Positions 16,961 to 24,679 of a DNA stretch of 64,000 nucleotides are shown one piece after another. The notes under the pieces are model-generated. The model worked only from the letters and a program-made list of their open reading frames with translations, was not told where the DNA came from and did no database searches. This stretch comes from Desulfoglaeba alkanexedens ALDC (GTDB lineage: Bacteria > Desulfobacterota > Syntrophobacteria > Syntrophobacterales > DSM-9756), in NCBI RefSeq assembly GCF_005377625.1, contig NZ_CP040098.1, positions 1,853,501 to 1,917,500 of the forward strand, written 5' to 3'. The translations under genes were made by a program, and so were the position numbers. The number at the start of each line of letters is the position of its first letter. Position 1 is the first letter of the stretch.

Positions 16961-17620
16961 ATGATCCCCATCGTCTGCATTGTGGGTGCTTCCGATTCCG
17001 GAAAGACCACCCTCCTGGAACGACTCATCCCGGAATTGACCCGCCGGGGGTACCGGATCGGTACCGTGAAGCACGATGTCCACGGCTTTCAAATGGACCA
17101 GGAAGGAAAGGACACTTGGCGGCACAGCCGCGCCGGCGCCCAGACCATCGCGATCGCTTCGCCCCGTGGAGTGGCCTCCATCCGAAAGACTTCGGACGAG
17201 CTGCCCCTGGAAGAAGTCGTCGCCCGTTATTTCTGGGAAGAAGACCTGGTGCTGGCGGAAGGGTTCAAGCGCAGCCGGTTTCCAAAGATCGAGGTGTTCC
17301 GGTCGGAGGTGGAACCGTCACCTCTCTGCGGCCCCGGCGACAACCGGATCGCCCTGGTCGGCGACGAAACGCAGGGGCTGGAGATCCCCCGCTTTTCCTT
17401 CGACCAGATCCGTGAACTGGCCGATTTCATCGAAGAACGCTACCTGAAGGACCGAAAGTCACACCCGGTGTTGGTTCAAATCGACGGCAAGCGGCTGCCC
17501 ATGAACGCTTTTGTTCAGGACTTCTTCGTGGGATGCATCCTGGGCATGCTTTCGCGGCTTCGGGGTTGGCGGAAGCCCCGAAGCCTCCTGATTCACATTC
17601 GTCTGGGGGAAGACCCATGA
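16961..17620 (+). CDS. mobB: Molybdopterin-guanine dinucleotide biosynthesis adapter MobB
   Basis: A 219-aa GTP-binding protein that assists MobA in adding GMP to molybdopterin. The P-loop is GASDSGKTTLLE; the family's KHDVHGF and the histidine-rich following segment are present. The C-terminal quarter (FIEERYLKD onward, KRLPMNAFVQDFF) is an extension sometimes found in this group. The ATG at 16961 follows AAAGGAG at 10 bases. Its last bases overlap the start of mobA (ATGA), showing translational coupling. Confidence 0.92.
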   Translation: MIPIVCIVGASDSGKTTLLERLIPELTRRGYRIGTVKHDVHGFQMDQEGKDTWRHSRAGAQTIAIASPRGVASIRKTSDELPLEEVVARYFWEEDLVLAEGFKRSRFPKIEVFRSEVEPSPLCGPGDNRIALVGDETQGLEIPRFSFDQIRELADFIEERYLKDRKSHPVLVQIDGKRLPMNAFVQDFFVGCILGMLSRLRGWRKPRSLLIHIRLGEDP

Positions 17621-18198
17621 TCTCGGGAGCCGTTCTCGCCGGGGGGCAAAGCCGGAGGTTCGGCCGCAACAAGTGCCTGGAGACCTTCCGCGGAAAACGA
17701 CTGATCGATCGGGCGGTGGAATCGCTCGCCGAATCAGCGTCGCTTGTCCTGCTGGTGGCCAACGAACTGGAACCCTACCTGAACGTGGACGCCAGGCTTG
17801 TAAGAGACGTGATCCCCCGGCAGGGCCCCCTGGGAGGCATCTACACGGCGCTTCTTTTTTCGCCCTATCCAAGGGTTTTCGTGAAGGCCGCCGACATGCC
17901 TTTCCTCGAACCCCGCCTGGCTCGCAGACTGCTCACGATCGACGAGAAGGCGGATGTGGTGGTTCCCGTGCTGGAGGGTGAATACGAACCGCTCCTTGCC
18001 GTCTATCACGCGCGCTGCATCCCGCTGATCGCCCGCACGCTGGAAGAGGGGGAGCGAAGGATCGTCGGTTTTTATCGAAGGGCCCGAGTCAAACGCATCG
18101 AGGAAGAAGCCTGGCGTCCTTTCGACCCCGACGGCCGGAGCTTCTGGAACGTCAACACGGCGGAAGACTTGGAAAGGATTCTCGCTTTCGAACCGTAA
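17617..18198 (+). CDS. mobA: Molybdenum cofactor guanylyltransferase MobA
   Basis: This enzyme transfers GMP from GTP to molybdopterin to make the MGD cofactor used by formate dehydrogenases and related enzymes. The 193-aa protein has the nucleotidyltransferase motif AVLAGGQSRRFGRNKC at the N-terminus, the QGPLGGI loop and the metal-binding DMPFL. It overlaps mobB by four bases and is followed by a repeat block and then moeA, so this is a molybdenum or tungsten cofactor cluster interrupted by repeats. Confidence 0.93.
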   Translation: MISGAVLAGGQSRRFGRNKCLETFRGKRLIDRAVESLAESASLVLLVANELEPYLNVDARLVRDVIPRQGPLGGIYTALLFSPYPRVFVKAADMPFLEPRLARRLLTIDEKADVVVPVLEGEYEPLLAVYHARCIPLIARTLEEGERRIVGFYRRARVKRIEEEAWRPFDPDGRSFWNVNTAEDLERILAFEP

Positions 18199-18203
18199 AG
18201 ATC

Positions 18204-18313
18204 TTGGTAGCGTTCTAAAGCGGCGGCCTTAAGCAAAAAGGTTAACGAAAGTCAAAAAATCCACATCTCCCCCTCCCCTTAATCCCCTCCCACAAGGGGA
18301 GGGGAAATAGAAT
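18204..18313 (+). repeat. MITE-like GGTAGCG element, copy A
   Basis: It begins TTGGTAGCGTTCTAAAG and contains AAGCAAAAAGGTTAACGAA, then a C-rich inverted repeat (CCCCTCCC / GGGAGGGG type). It matches the reverse complement of 38054-38207 and the start of 50245-50345. Confidence 0.8.
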
Positions 18314-18320
18314 TCCCCTC

Positions 18321-18488
18321 GTTCCCAAGCTCCGGCTTGGAAACGGCAGCTCCGGCTTGGAAACGGCAGCTCCGGCTTGGGAACGGCAGCTCCGGCTTGG
18401 AAACGGCAGCTCCGGCTTGGGAACGGCCTCATGGGAATCGAAGCTGGAGCTTCTGGACAGTTGTGTTCCCAAGCTGGAGCTTGGGAAC
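18321..18488. repeat. Tandem and palindromic repeat array upstream of moeA
   Basis: Five tandem copies of a 20-base unit (TCCGGCTTGG, then A or G, then AACGGCAGC) span about 18331-18430. They are followed by GAAGCT/AGCTTC (18440-18453) and a full 24-base palindrome (18465-18488) of the AAGCT-nn-AGCTT family. The unit is a half-palindrome of that family, suggesting local amplification. It ends 41 bases before the moeA start. Confidence 0.9.
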
Positions 18489-18529
18489 AAGGTGGAAAGC
18501 CCGGCGGTCGATCGAAAGGCAAGGAAACC

Positions 18530-19789
18530 ATGGCTGAAAAACCCATCGGCCTGGAAGAAGCCAGGGAACGGACTCGTCGGCTGGCGACTCCCAAACCCGC
18601 GGAAACCATCTCGCTCAGCGAAGCCCTGGGTCGGGTCCTCGCCGAGGATGTGAAGGCTCCCCGAGATTTTCCGCCGGAAGCCCGATCCCGCAGGGACGGT
18701 TTCGCGGTCAGAAGCGGGGACACCCTCGGCGCCACGCGCGAACGCCCGGTCCTCCTGGAACGGCTGCCGGGACTCCTGGCGGCGGGCCACTTCCCGTCCA
18801 TCGCTTTGAAGGCTCATCAATGCGCCCGGGTGGTTACGGGAGCCCCTCTTCCGGACGGAGCCGATGCGGTCATTGCCCAGGAACACGTGAAGGCCCAAGG
18901 ATCCTGGATCGTGGTGTCCGAACCGTTCGCCCCGGGGAGCCACGTGATCCCGGCGGGCGAAGAAGCCCGGACCCACCGGACGGTACTCCACCGGGGCACC
19001 TGTCTCAATCCCACAGCCCTGGCCATCCTCGTGAACCTTGGGGTCGGGAAGACCACGGTCTTCGGGAAGCCTTCTGCTGCCCTTCTGGCCACAGGCGACG
19101 AGGTGGCAGAACCGGAGGAAAAGGCTCCGGGGCCAGGGGTCTTCGCCAGCGGGCGGTATATTTTGAGTCTGCTGGTTCGTCTTTGGGGAGGGAATGCCGA
19201 TTCTCTGGGAATCGCCCGAGACGATCCCGACGAGATCGCCCGCCGCCTGGATGATGCCCGCGCGGACCTGGTGGTCACCACCGGGGGCACCGGACACGGT
19301 GAGCGGGATCTGATAGCCCAGGTCTGGAATTCGCTGGGAATAGCGCCCGTTTTCCAGCGCATCCGGGCGACCCCGGGACATCGGACCGCCCTGGGTTGCC
19401 GAGGATCGCAGATCTTTCTGGCCCTTTCCGGAAACCCCTGGGCGGCCCGAGTGATCTTTCAGGAGCTGGCCGCGCCCCTTCTGGCCGCATGGCAGGGAAT
19501 CCAGGCGCTGGAACGGTTTGAGGTGCCGGCGGTGATCACCGAAGGGGTGACCAAGCGGAGAGGGGAAACACGAGCGATCCCAGGAGTTTGTGATTTTTCC
19601 ACGGCGCCCCCCCGTTTCCACCCATCGCGCTCCGCGCCGGGCGAGTACCTGGAATCCATCGGCTTTGCCAACGCTTACGTTCTCCTGGAAGAAGGCGTCG
19701 ATCACCTCCCGGACGGCGGTACCGTGACCGTGCGCTTCTTCGATCTCCCCCTGTGGGTGGAAACCCGCCTCAAAGCCTCGAACCCTTGA
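18530..19789 (+). CDS. moeA: Molybdopterin molybdenumtransferase MoeA
   Basis: This enzyme inserts molybdate (or tungstate) into adenylated molybdopterin. The 419-aa protein shows the family features RRDGFAV, GAPLPDGADAVI, TGDEV, TTGGTGHGERDLI (the MoCF domain) and LSGNPWAA. The start at 18530 has AAGGAAA directly upstream; the frame stays open into the repeat array, but that translation is repeat-derived. It follows mobB-mobA, with the array between. Confidence 0.9.
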   Translation: MAEKPIGLEEARERTRRLATPKPAETISLSEALGRVLAEDVKAPRDFPPEARSRRDGFAVRSGDTLGATRERPVLLERLPGLLAAGHFPSIALKAHQCARVVTGAPLPDGADAVIAQEHVKAQGSWIVVSEPFAPGSHVIPAGEEARTHRTVLHRGTCLNPTALAILVNLGVGKTTVFGKPSAALLATGDEVAEPEEKAPGPGVFASGRYILSLLVRLWGGNADSLGIARDDPDEIARRLDDARADLVVTTGGTGHGERDLIAQVWNSLGIAPVFQRIRATPGHRTALGCRGSQIFLALSGNPWAARVIFQELAAPLLAAWQGIQALERFEVPAVITEGVTKRRGETRAIPGVCDFSTAPPRFHPSRSAPGEYLESIGFANAYVLLEEGVDHLPDGGTVTVRFFDLPLWVETRLKASNP

Positions 19790-19890
19790 ATCGCCTCAAT
19801 CGGAAGCGCCCGTGCGGCTTCCTCTGTTCAACCGCTCGCATTGCAGGTATAAAGGGCCAAAAGTCGACCACCTGCTGGAGATGATATGCG

Positions 19891-20532
19891 ATGTTGAAAG
19901 GAACCTCCCTGGAAACGGAATACTATCGGTTTCTCGAGCGCCACTTCGTGCCCTCCCTGGTAAGACTCAAGCTCAGGCCGAATCATATCTCCTTCATCGG
20001 CCTCCTGGTCAGTGTCCTGGCGGGTGTGATGTTCGCCTTCCAGCCCTTCTGGGGCGGCATCTTCACCCTGCTCACGGGCCTTGTGGACACACTGGACGGG
20101 TGCCTGGCACGAGCTCTCGGACAGGCCAAAAAATACGGTGCCTTTCTCGATTCGGTCCTGGACCGCTACACCGAACTCATCATCTACCTGGGAATCTGGT
20201 TCTATTTCTACCGGAAGGGCGGGGTCAGCCCGTTTCTCTCGCTCTTGATCCTTCTGATCCTTTTCGGATCGCTGATGGTGAGCTACACGAGGGCTCGGGC
20301 GGAAGGGTTGGGAGAACGTTGCCTTGTTGGGTTTCTTCAACGCGGAGAGCGCATCATACTGCTGGGCCTCGCCGGCATGGCAAATCCCCTGGTGAATCAG
20401 GTCCTCCAGCCCCTGGGGCCTCTGGCCATTCCGGATGCCGCGCTGCTGGCCGCCCTCGTCTTCTTGGCGGTGGGGACCAACCTGACCGCTCTGTGGCGTT
20501 TCTGGCATGTACTGAAAAATCTTCGACAGTAG
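19891..20532 (+). CDS. CDP-alcohol phosphatidyltransferase family protein
   Basis: A 213-aa integral membrane enzyme of phospholipid synthesis with about six helices. The catalytic signature is DTLDGCLARALGQAKKYG, continuing FLDSVLDR; this is the D-G-x2-A-R-x8-G-x3-D-x3-D motif. It would transfer a phosphatidyl group from CDP-diacylglycerol to an alcohol; whether the acceptor is glycerol phosphate, inositol phosphate or another cannot be told. The ATG at 19891 has GGAG 11 bases upstream. It stands 101 bases after moeA. Confidence 0.88.
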   Translation: MLKGTSLETEYYRFLERHFVPSLVRLKLRPNHISFIGLLVSVLAGVMFAFQPFWGGIFTLLTGLVDTLDGCLARALGQAKKYGAFLDSVLDRYTELIIYLGIWFYFYRKGGVSPFLSLLILLILFGSLMVSYTRARAEGLGERCLVGFLQRGERIILLGLAGMANPLVNQVLQPLGPLAIPDAALLAALVFLAVGTNLTALWRFWHVLKNLRQ

Positions 20533-20705
20533 GCGGCGAAGACCCTGAACGCTTGAGACTTCCACGGCGGGGGACCCGGAACATTTTCACGCGAAACGCG
20601 TCGGGAAGCCCCAGAGGGGAACACGGGCCGTAAAGCGCGGCCGGGTAAACGGCCGGTGGGTCGAAAACCGGAAGAACGGCCATGAAAGAGGGCGCGGTCC
20701 CCTTG

Positions 20706-21203
20706 TCAGACGGCCGAGGTGGAGATCTTTTTCAGCACCACCCGATCGTCCTCCCTGTAAATTTCAAAGGCGTCTCCCGCCGAAAAACCCAACTGATCGA
20801 TGAGCAGAGACTTGTTCAGCGTGATGCTCCCGCTCTGCCCAATGGTTCTGAGGTTCGGCGTCTTGATCACCACCGAAGGCTCCTGCGGAACCGGCCTTCC
20901 TCGACGGCGCACGACCGGCCGCTGAGACGGCGCCGGCCGTCTGGCCTGACCATGAACCACCTCAGGTTCCACCCGCGCGGATTCCACCTCCACCTGCGGC
21001 GTCTCCTTGGCATGCAGCCCGTTCTCCCGGCTGAAGCCCACCTGAGGAATTTCGCCCAGCTCCATGAGCCCTCTCAGGTACAGATCCTGCACTTCACTCT
21101 TGAACTTGATCCCGAACAGCTTCTGCACCGCTTCGAGAGACCTTCCGTTTCGGATTTCGTTGACCACGAGTTTCGGGTCGATGTTCTTGTATTCTACCTG
21201 CAT
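20706..21203 (-). CDS. Hypothetical protein with C-terminal AbrB/SpoVT-like domain
   Basis: A 165-aa protein. Residues 1-55 (VEYKNIDPKLVVNEIRNGRS) form a small helical domain with a repeated D/N-x-x-V pattern. The middle is Arg/Pro/Val-rich. The C-terminal 45 residues look like a swapped-hairpin AbrB domain (SITLNKSLLIDQLGFSAGD, then DRVVLKKI). Such proteins are usually transition-state regulators or antitoxin-like DNA binders. The start at 21203 has AAAGGAAA 11 bases upstream. It stands alone between two repeat-rich gaps. Confidence 0.7.
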   Translation of the reverse strand: MQVEYKNIDPKLVVNEIRNGRSLEAVQKLFGIKFKSEVQDLYLRGLMELGEIPQVGFSRENGLHAKETPQVEVESARVEPEVVHGQARRPAPSQRPVVRRRGRPVPQEPSVVIKTPNLRTIGQSGSITLNKSLLIDQLGFSAGDAFEIYREDDRVVLKKISTSAV

Positions 21204-21603
21204 TCCAACTTTTCCTTTCGATTTGACACGACACTCATTCCTTACCGATTCGCTGTCTGAAACCACTGCAGGACATCCGTTTCATTGTGCCGGCATAGGC
21301 AAATGAATACACGCAGCCGGAAGCGAACCGGAACCGCCACCCAGCCTGGCGACGCTCGCGGGGGTTCCCCGGCTCGAGCCCGGCAGACCCTATCAGTCAT
21401 GTGCAGGATTGAGCCGTTTTCTACCTGTCTGAGAAGAAGGTCGGACGGTTGCCGGAAGGTCTGAGCATCCTTCCACGGGCGGATTCACACCCACAAATGT
21501 TTTCTCGCTTAGAGCTTGTCCAAAAACAAGCTCATGAAAATCGGGCCATGAGGTTCCTTGTTCCTGTAGGAGCGGCCTTTACGTGGATTGCGGATTTTTT
21601 CTT

Positions 21604-21627
21604 GTTCCCAAGCCAGAGCTTGGGAAC
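21604..21627. repeat. Palindromic AAGCT family repeat, diverged copy
   Basis: Arms are GTTCCCAAGC and GCTTGGGAAC around a CAGA centre, so the core is altered relative to other copies. It is flanked by GTAGGAGCGG and GCTCCTAC, which are REP-like half sites. Confidence 0.85.
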
Positions 21628-21719
21628 GAGGGGAATGCCCGCTCCTACAGCGATGCAAATCGCCGGCAAGAATCGGCCAGGCGTTCTGTTATCGGTTGTA
21701 GGGACACACCGCCGCTCCG

Positions 21720-21946
21720 CCCCTACGCGCCCGCGACCCGTAAATCCGGCAACGCCGCGCTGACCCTGATCGCCGGCAAGCCGGCTCCTACAGGGGATGA
21801 GTGGACCGCCGGCTCCTACAGGGGATGAGCGGCACGCCGGCTCCTACAGCATAAGCGCTCCTTAAGTGCCGTTTGCGAACCGCCCCTACGCGAAAAAACG
21901 GACACTCAGTCTTCAGAAGGGCGAAGGGTATTCTCAGACAGCCTCT
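21720..21946 (-). repeat. Long dispersed repeat, arm 1 (inverted relative to 58581-58823)
   Basis: From 21868 on it reads GTGCCGTTTGCGAACCGC, then GCGAAAAAACGGACACT, then GGGTATTCTCAGACAGC. These are the reverse complement of 58587-58662 with few changes. The part at 21730-21775 (CCCGTAAATCCGGCAACGCC) matches the reverse complement of 58700-58745. REP-like GCCGGCTCCTACAGGG units are embedded. Confidence 0.85.
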
Positions 21947-22211
21947 TACGGAACGGCCGACCGGCCATAGTTTCTACCGACAGAGATTGAAGCACCCCGG
22001 GGACGCCGAGCCTTCTTTAGAGATTCGGACCGGAACTGTCAAGAATTTTGCGCCTCGTCCTCCGCAGATTCATCCGCCGCCCCGCCGGATCTGAAACGGT
22101 TGTGGAAGCCGTCATATGGGCGGGCGCCGCTGCGCAAGGGCCGGTCCAGTTCACCCGCCGTATAAAGTCAACCGGGTACCAAGGCAGCGGTTCGGACCGG
22201 TCACCCGCGCT

Positions 22212-23291
22212 TCACCTTCTAAAACCCAGTTTTTCTCTCAGCCGGTCCGACACCCCCCGGGTCAGTTCCACGACCCGCTCGGCTTCTCGTTCGTTCAAGG
22301 TGCCGCAACCGCAACTCGGCGTAAAAAGCGACCGCGAAAAGATTCTTTCCATCGGAAGCTCCGGCCCGGTCAATGTGGTCACTTCCTGCAGCCACCGGTC
22401 GCACAACGAATCCACCGTCTCGCTGTCAATCCATTCGGGGTTTCCCGTAGGCACAATCCCCCATGCCACAGTCCCCCCACCTTCCAGGAAAGCCGCCAGC
22501 TCCTTTCGGTAGAGCGCGAAGCGATCGAAGTATTGGTAAGCATCGAAGTTAATGATGTCCACGGGTGATCGAAAGGCGAGCAGCCAGTCCGTATTGGCAC
22601 ACACGTGGATGCCGGCCAGCCCTTCGGCGTCATGAACAGCGTCCATCACCTCCCGCAGCAGCTGCGCCACCTGCTCCTCGGTAACCGTGATGAACGCGGA
22701 AGATCCAAACCCCGCCAAAGCCGGCTCATCCAGGAAAAGGATCACGGGGCGGCCGAAGCTCTTCATGCGATTGACTTGCCACCGGGCTTTCATCGCCAGG
22801 TGTTTCACCACCACGTCCTGCAGCCGCTCATCGAAGAGCAGCGCCCTCTGGTCCTGGTCCTTCAAGCCGCTCAAGAGCGTGAACGGTCCGACCACCTGCC
22901 CCTTGACGGCGCGATACGGAAGGTCCAGCCTCTCCAGCGCCTGAAGAAACGCGAAGAAGGTCCGGCCCGTCTCTTCTCCGAACCCGAAACGGGAATCCAT
23001 CAGGAAGACATCGTCTTCCGAAGCGGCCAGGTAGTCTTCATAAAAGCGGTACAGTTCTTCTTCGAAGGCGGCCCCTTGCGTTTCGACCCAAATCTGCCCG
23101 CTCTCTTTCCGCAACCCCGGCAATCCTTCCAGGAACTGAACCATCATCTGTTCGGCTTCATATTTAACCAGTTGAGGCCATACGGGGATTTCCGGAACTT
23201 TCTCAAGGATGAAGTCGATCGCCCGTACCCGGTCCTTGTGCGGCATGCTGCCCACAAGGGTTGCCGCACCGGATGCCTTCCATTCTCCCAT
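22212..23291 (-). CDS. MetE-like / uroporphyrinogen decarboxylase-superfamily protein
   Basis: A 359-aa protein of the cobalamin-independent methionine synthase fold. It begins with the typical TLVGSMPHKDRVRAIDFIL and has GQVVGPFTLL, FLDEPALAGFGSSAF and GIHVCANTDW. A C-terminal SCGCGTL carries the zinc-binding cysteine, with histidine and cysteine ligands upstream. It is about half the length of full MetE, as for the archaeal and anaerobe core MetE proteins, so it likely moves a methyl group to a thiol or corrinoid carrier. The start at 23291 has AAAGGATT. It is divergent from the LysM-like gene. Confidence 0.8.
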   Translation of the reverse strand: MGEWKASGAATLVGSMPHKDRVRAIDFILEKVPEIPVWPQLVKYEAEQMMVQFLEGLPGLRKESGQIWVETQGAAFEEELYRFYEDYLAASEDDVFLMDSRFGFGEETGRTFFAFLQALERLDLPYRAVKGQVVGPFTLLSGLKDQDQRALLFDERLQDVVVKHLAMKARWQVNRMKSFGRPVILFLDEPALAGFGSSAFITVTEEQVAQLLREVMDAVHDAEGLAGIHVCANTDWLLAFRSPVDIINFDAYQYFDRFALYRKELAAFLEGGGTVAWGIVPTGNPEWIDSETVDSLCDRWLQEVTTLTGPELPMERIFSRSLFTPSCGCGTLNEREAERVVELTRGVSDRLREKLGFRR

Positions 23292-23319
23292 TGCAAATCC
23301 TTTCAATGAAAAGTAAAAT

Positions 23320-23333
23320 TTTAGAATTCTAAA
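23320..23333. promoter_or_regulatory. Perfect 14-base palindrome in a divergent promoter region
   Basis: TTTAGAATTCTAAA lies 29 bases upstream of the MetE-like start, in the 157-base gap to the divergent membrane protein. It is AT-rich in a GC-rich region, which suits an operator for a dimeric repressor, but no regulator is identified. Confidence 0.4.
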
Positions 23334-23448
23334 GGAAGTTCTTCGGGGTGAGCGAATCGGTCCGGCGTGGAGTCCGAAGCGCTGATGCCCTTTTTGCCTA
23401 ACACAGGCGGATCGCAAGGGTCAAATCTTTAGTCGCGAGGGAAAGCGC

Positions 23449-24504
23449 ATGGCGCTGAAGCCTTCGGAAGACCAGAGATCTGGGATGCAAGGCAACCGCC
23501 GTGCCGGCCTGGCGGCGGTCGTTGTACTGCTTGTGGTCCTGGCGGGAGGATACTGGTTCTGGAGCCAGAACACGCCCATGGCTCCCCCTGGCGAGGCGGT
23601 CACTTCAACGCATCCACCCGCCGACCCCCAGAACACCCTCGCGAAGGGCCGCCACGGCGAAGCTCAGGCCCCTCCAACGCCAGGATCATCCCGTGACGGC
23701 CGCAGAGCGGCTTCCCCCCCTTCGGGGGATCGGATCGTCAAGCCCATCGAGACGTCTGAGGTGCCGCCGCCTCTGCCGCTGCCCAAGGTTTCCCGGGAAT
23801 CCGGCCAGGAGGAACGTAAATCCGCCTACGGCCTCAAGGAAAGCGTGGATCATATTGTTTCTGAAGAAGAGTCTTTCCCGGTTCACGGCAGCCAGTGGAG
23901 CATCGCGGACATCCGCGAAAAACTGGCGCAAAAGGATCGCGAATCCGAGGAACAAGGCGTTTACCCCGTGCTCCCGAGCGTCGTAGAAAAAGACATCCCC
24001 TCAATACTGAGAAAGCGGATCCCGGGCGCCGCAGGAGCCAACGAGGCCTTCCCGGGCTTTTACGGTGTGAAGGTGGTCCGCCCGGGGGAAAACCTCTGGA
24101 ATATTCACTATAATATTTTGCGCGAATATTTCGCCCGCCGCGGCGTGAATCTCCCGCGCCACGCCGATGAACCCCAGGCCGACGGCCGGAGCAGCAGCGT
24201 CGGGCGGATTCTCAAATTCCTGGAAAGCGCGGTGCAGGTCTACAGTATCCCGGAAAATCGCCTGGTCCGGGACCTGGACCGGATCCATCCCGACGACCTG
24301 ATCGTTTTCTTCAATATCTCCGACGTCTTTTCGGTCCTCGACAATCTCCAGCCCGAGGAACTCCGATGGATTCGCTACATAGCCGGAAGGCTTCAACTGG
24401 AACGACCGGAAGGCTCCCGGGAACTCATCACCCGGAAGGACCTGCTCCCGCGGAACGAACCTCCGATCCCCGAAAGTCGGATCCACGTTGAGGAACACCG
24501 CTAG
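23449..24504 (+). CDS. Single-pass membrane protein with LysM-like C-terminal region
   Basis: A 351-aa protein with one transmembrane helix (about residues 20-38, GLAAVVVLLVVLAGGYWFW) and a long Pro/Ser/Arg-rich periplasmic linker to about residue 200. A C-terminal region then begins FYGVKVVRPGENLWNIHYNI, the hallmark of a LysM-type peptidoglycan-binding motif. After it come helices rich in acidic residues and the sequence LVRDLDRIHPDDLIVFF. The start follows GAGGGAAAGCGC. The role is inferred to be at the cell wall; I do not recognise a named family. Confidence 0.7.
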   Translation: MALKPSEDQRSGMQGNRRAGLAAVVVLLVVLAGGYWFWSQNTPMAPPGEAVTSTHPPADPQNTLAKGRHGEAQAPPTPGSSRDGRRAASPPSGDRIVKPIETSEVPPPLPLPKVSRESGQEERKSAYGLKESVDHIVSEEESFPVHGSQWSIADIREKLAQKDRESEEQGVYPVLPSVVEKDIPSILRKRIPGAAGANEAFPGFYGVKVVRPGENLWNIHYNILREYFARRGVNLPRHADEPQADGRSSSVGRILKFLESAVQVYSIPENRLVRDLDRIHPDDLIVFFNISDVFSVLDNLQPEELRWIRYIAGRLQLERPEGSRELITRKDLLPRNEPPIPESRIHVEEHR

Positions 24505-24612
24505 TGCGATCGGCTTGAACCCGCTGGAGCACCATCCATGAACCGGCCTTGAATCGCCCATTCCGGATGCCAGTCGTACAAGTTCTCGTTTCCTTTCGTT
24601 TTCACTTGGCAT

Positions 24613-24646
24613 AAAAAAGGCCTGGAGACTCAATCAGGCCTTTTTC
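24613..24646. terminator. Bidirectional intrinsic terminator
   Basis: The hairpin has arms AAAAAGGCCTG (24614-24624) and CAGGCCTTTTT (24635-24645) around a 10-base loop, with T/A runs on both sides. It closes the LysM-like gene's transcript and lies 34 bases before the AICAR transformylase start. Confidence 0.85.
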
Positions 24647-24679
24647 ATTTGGCTTCCGGCCGGCGCAAGGAGGATGCAC

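Larger units (their letters stand above)
21204..22211. other. One-kilobase non-coding repeat field
   Basis: I see no protein gene here. It holds an AAGCT-family palindrome (21604-21627), several REP-like units (GGCAAGCCGGCTCCTACA and variants between 21770 and 21850), and one arm of a long inverted dispersed repeat (21720-21946). The promoters for the flanking AbrB-like gene must also lie here. Confidence 0.7.

Noticed and set aside
18331-18430. Tandem 20-base repeats resembling a small CRISPR array
   Set aside because: The repeats are contiguous with no spacers and are half-copies of the AAGCT-family palindrome; no cas gene is near.
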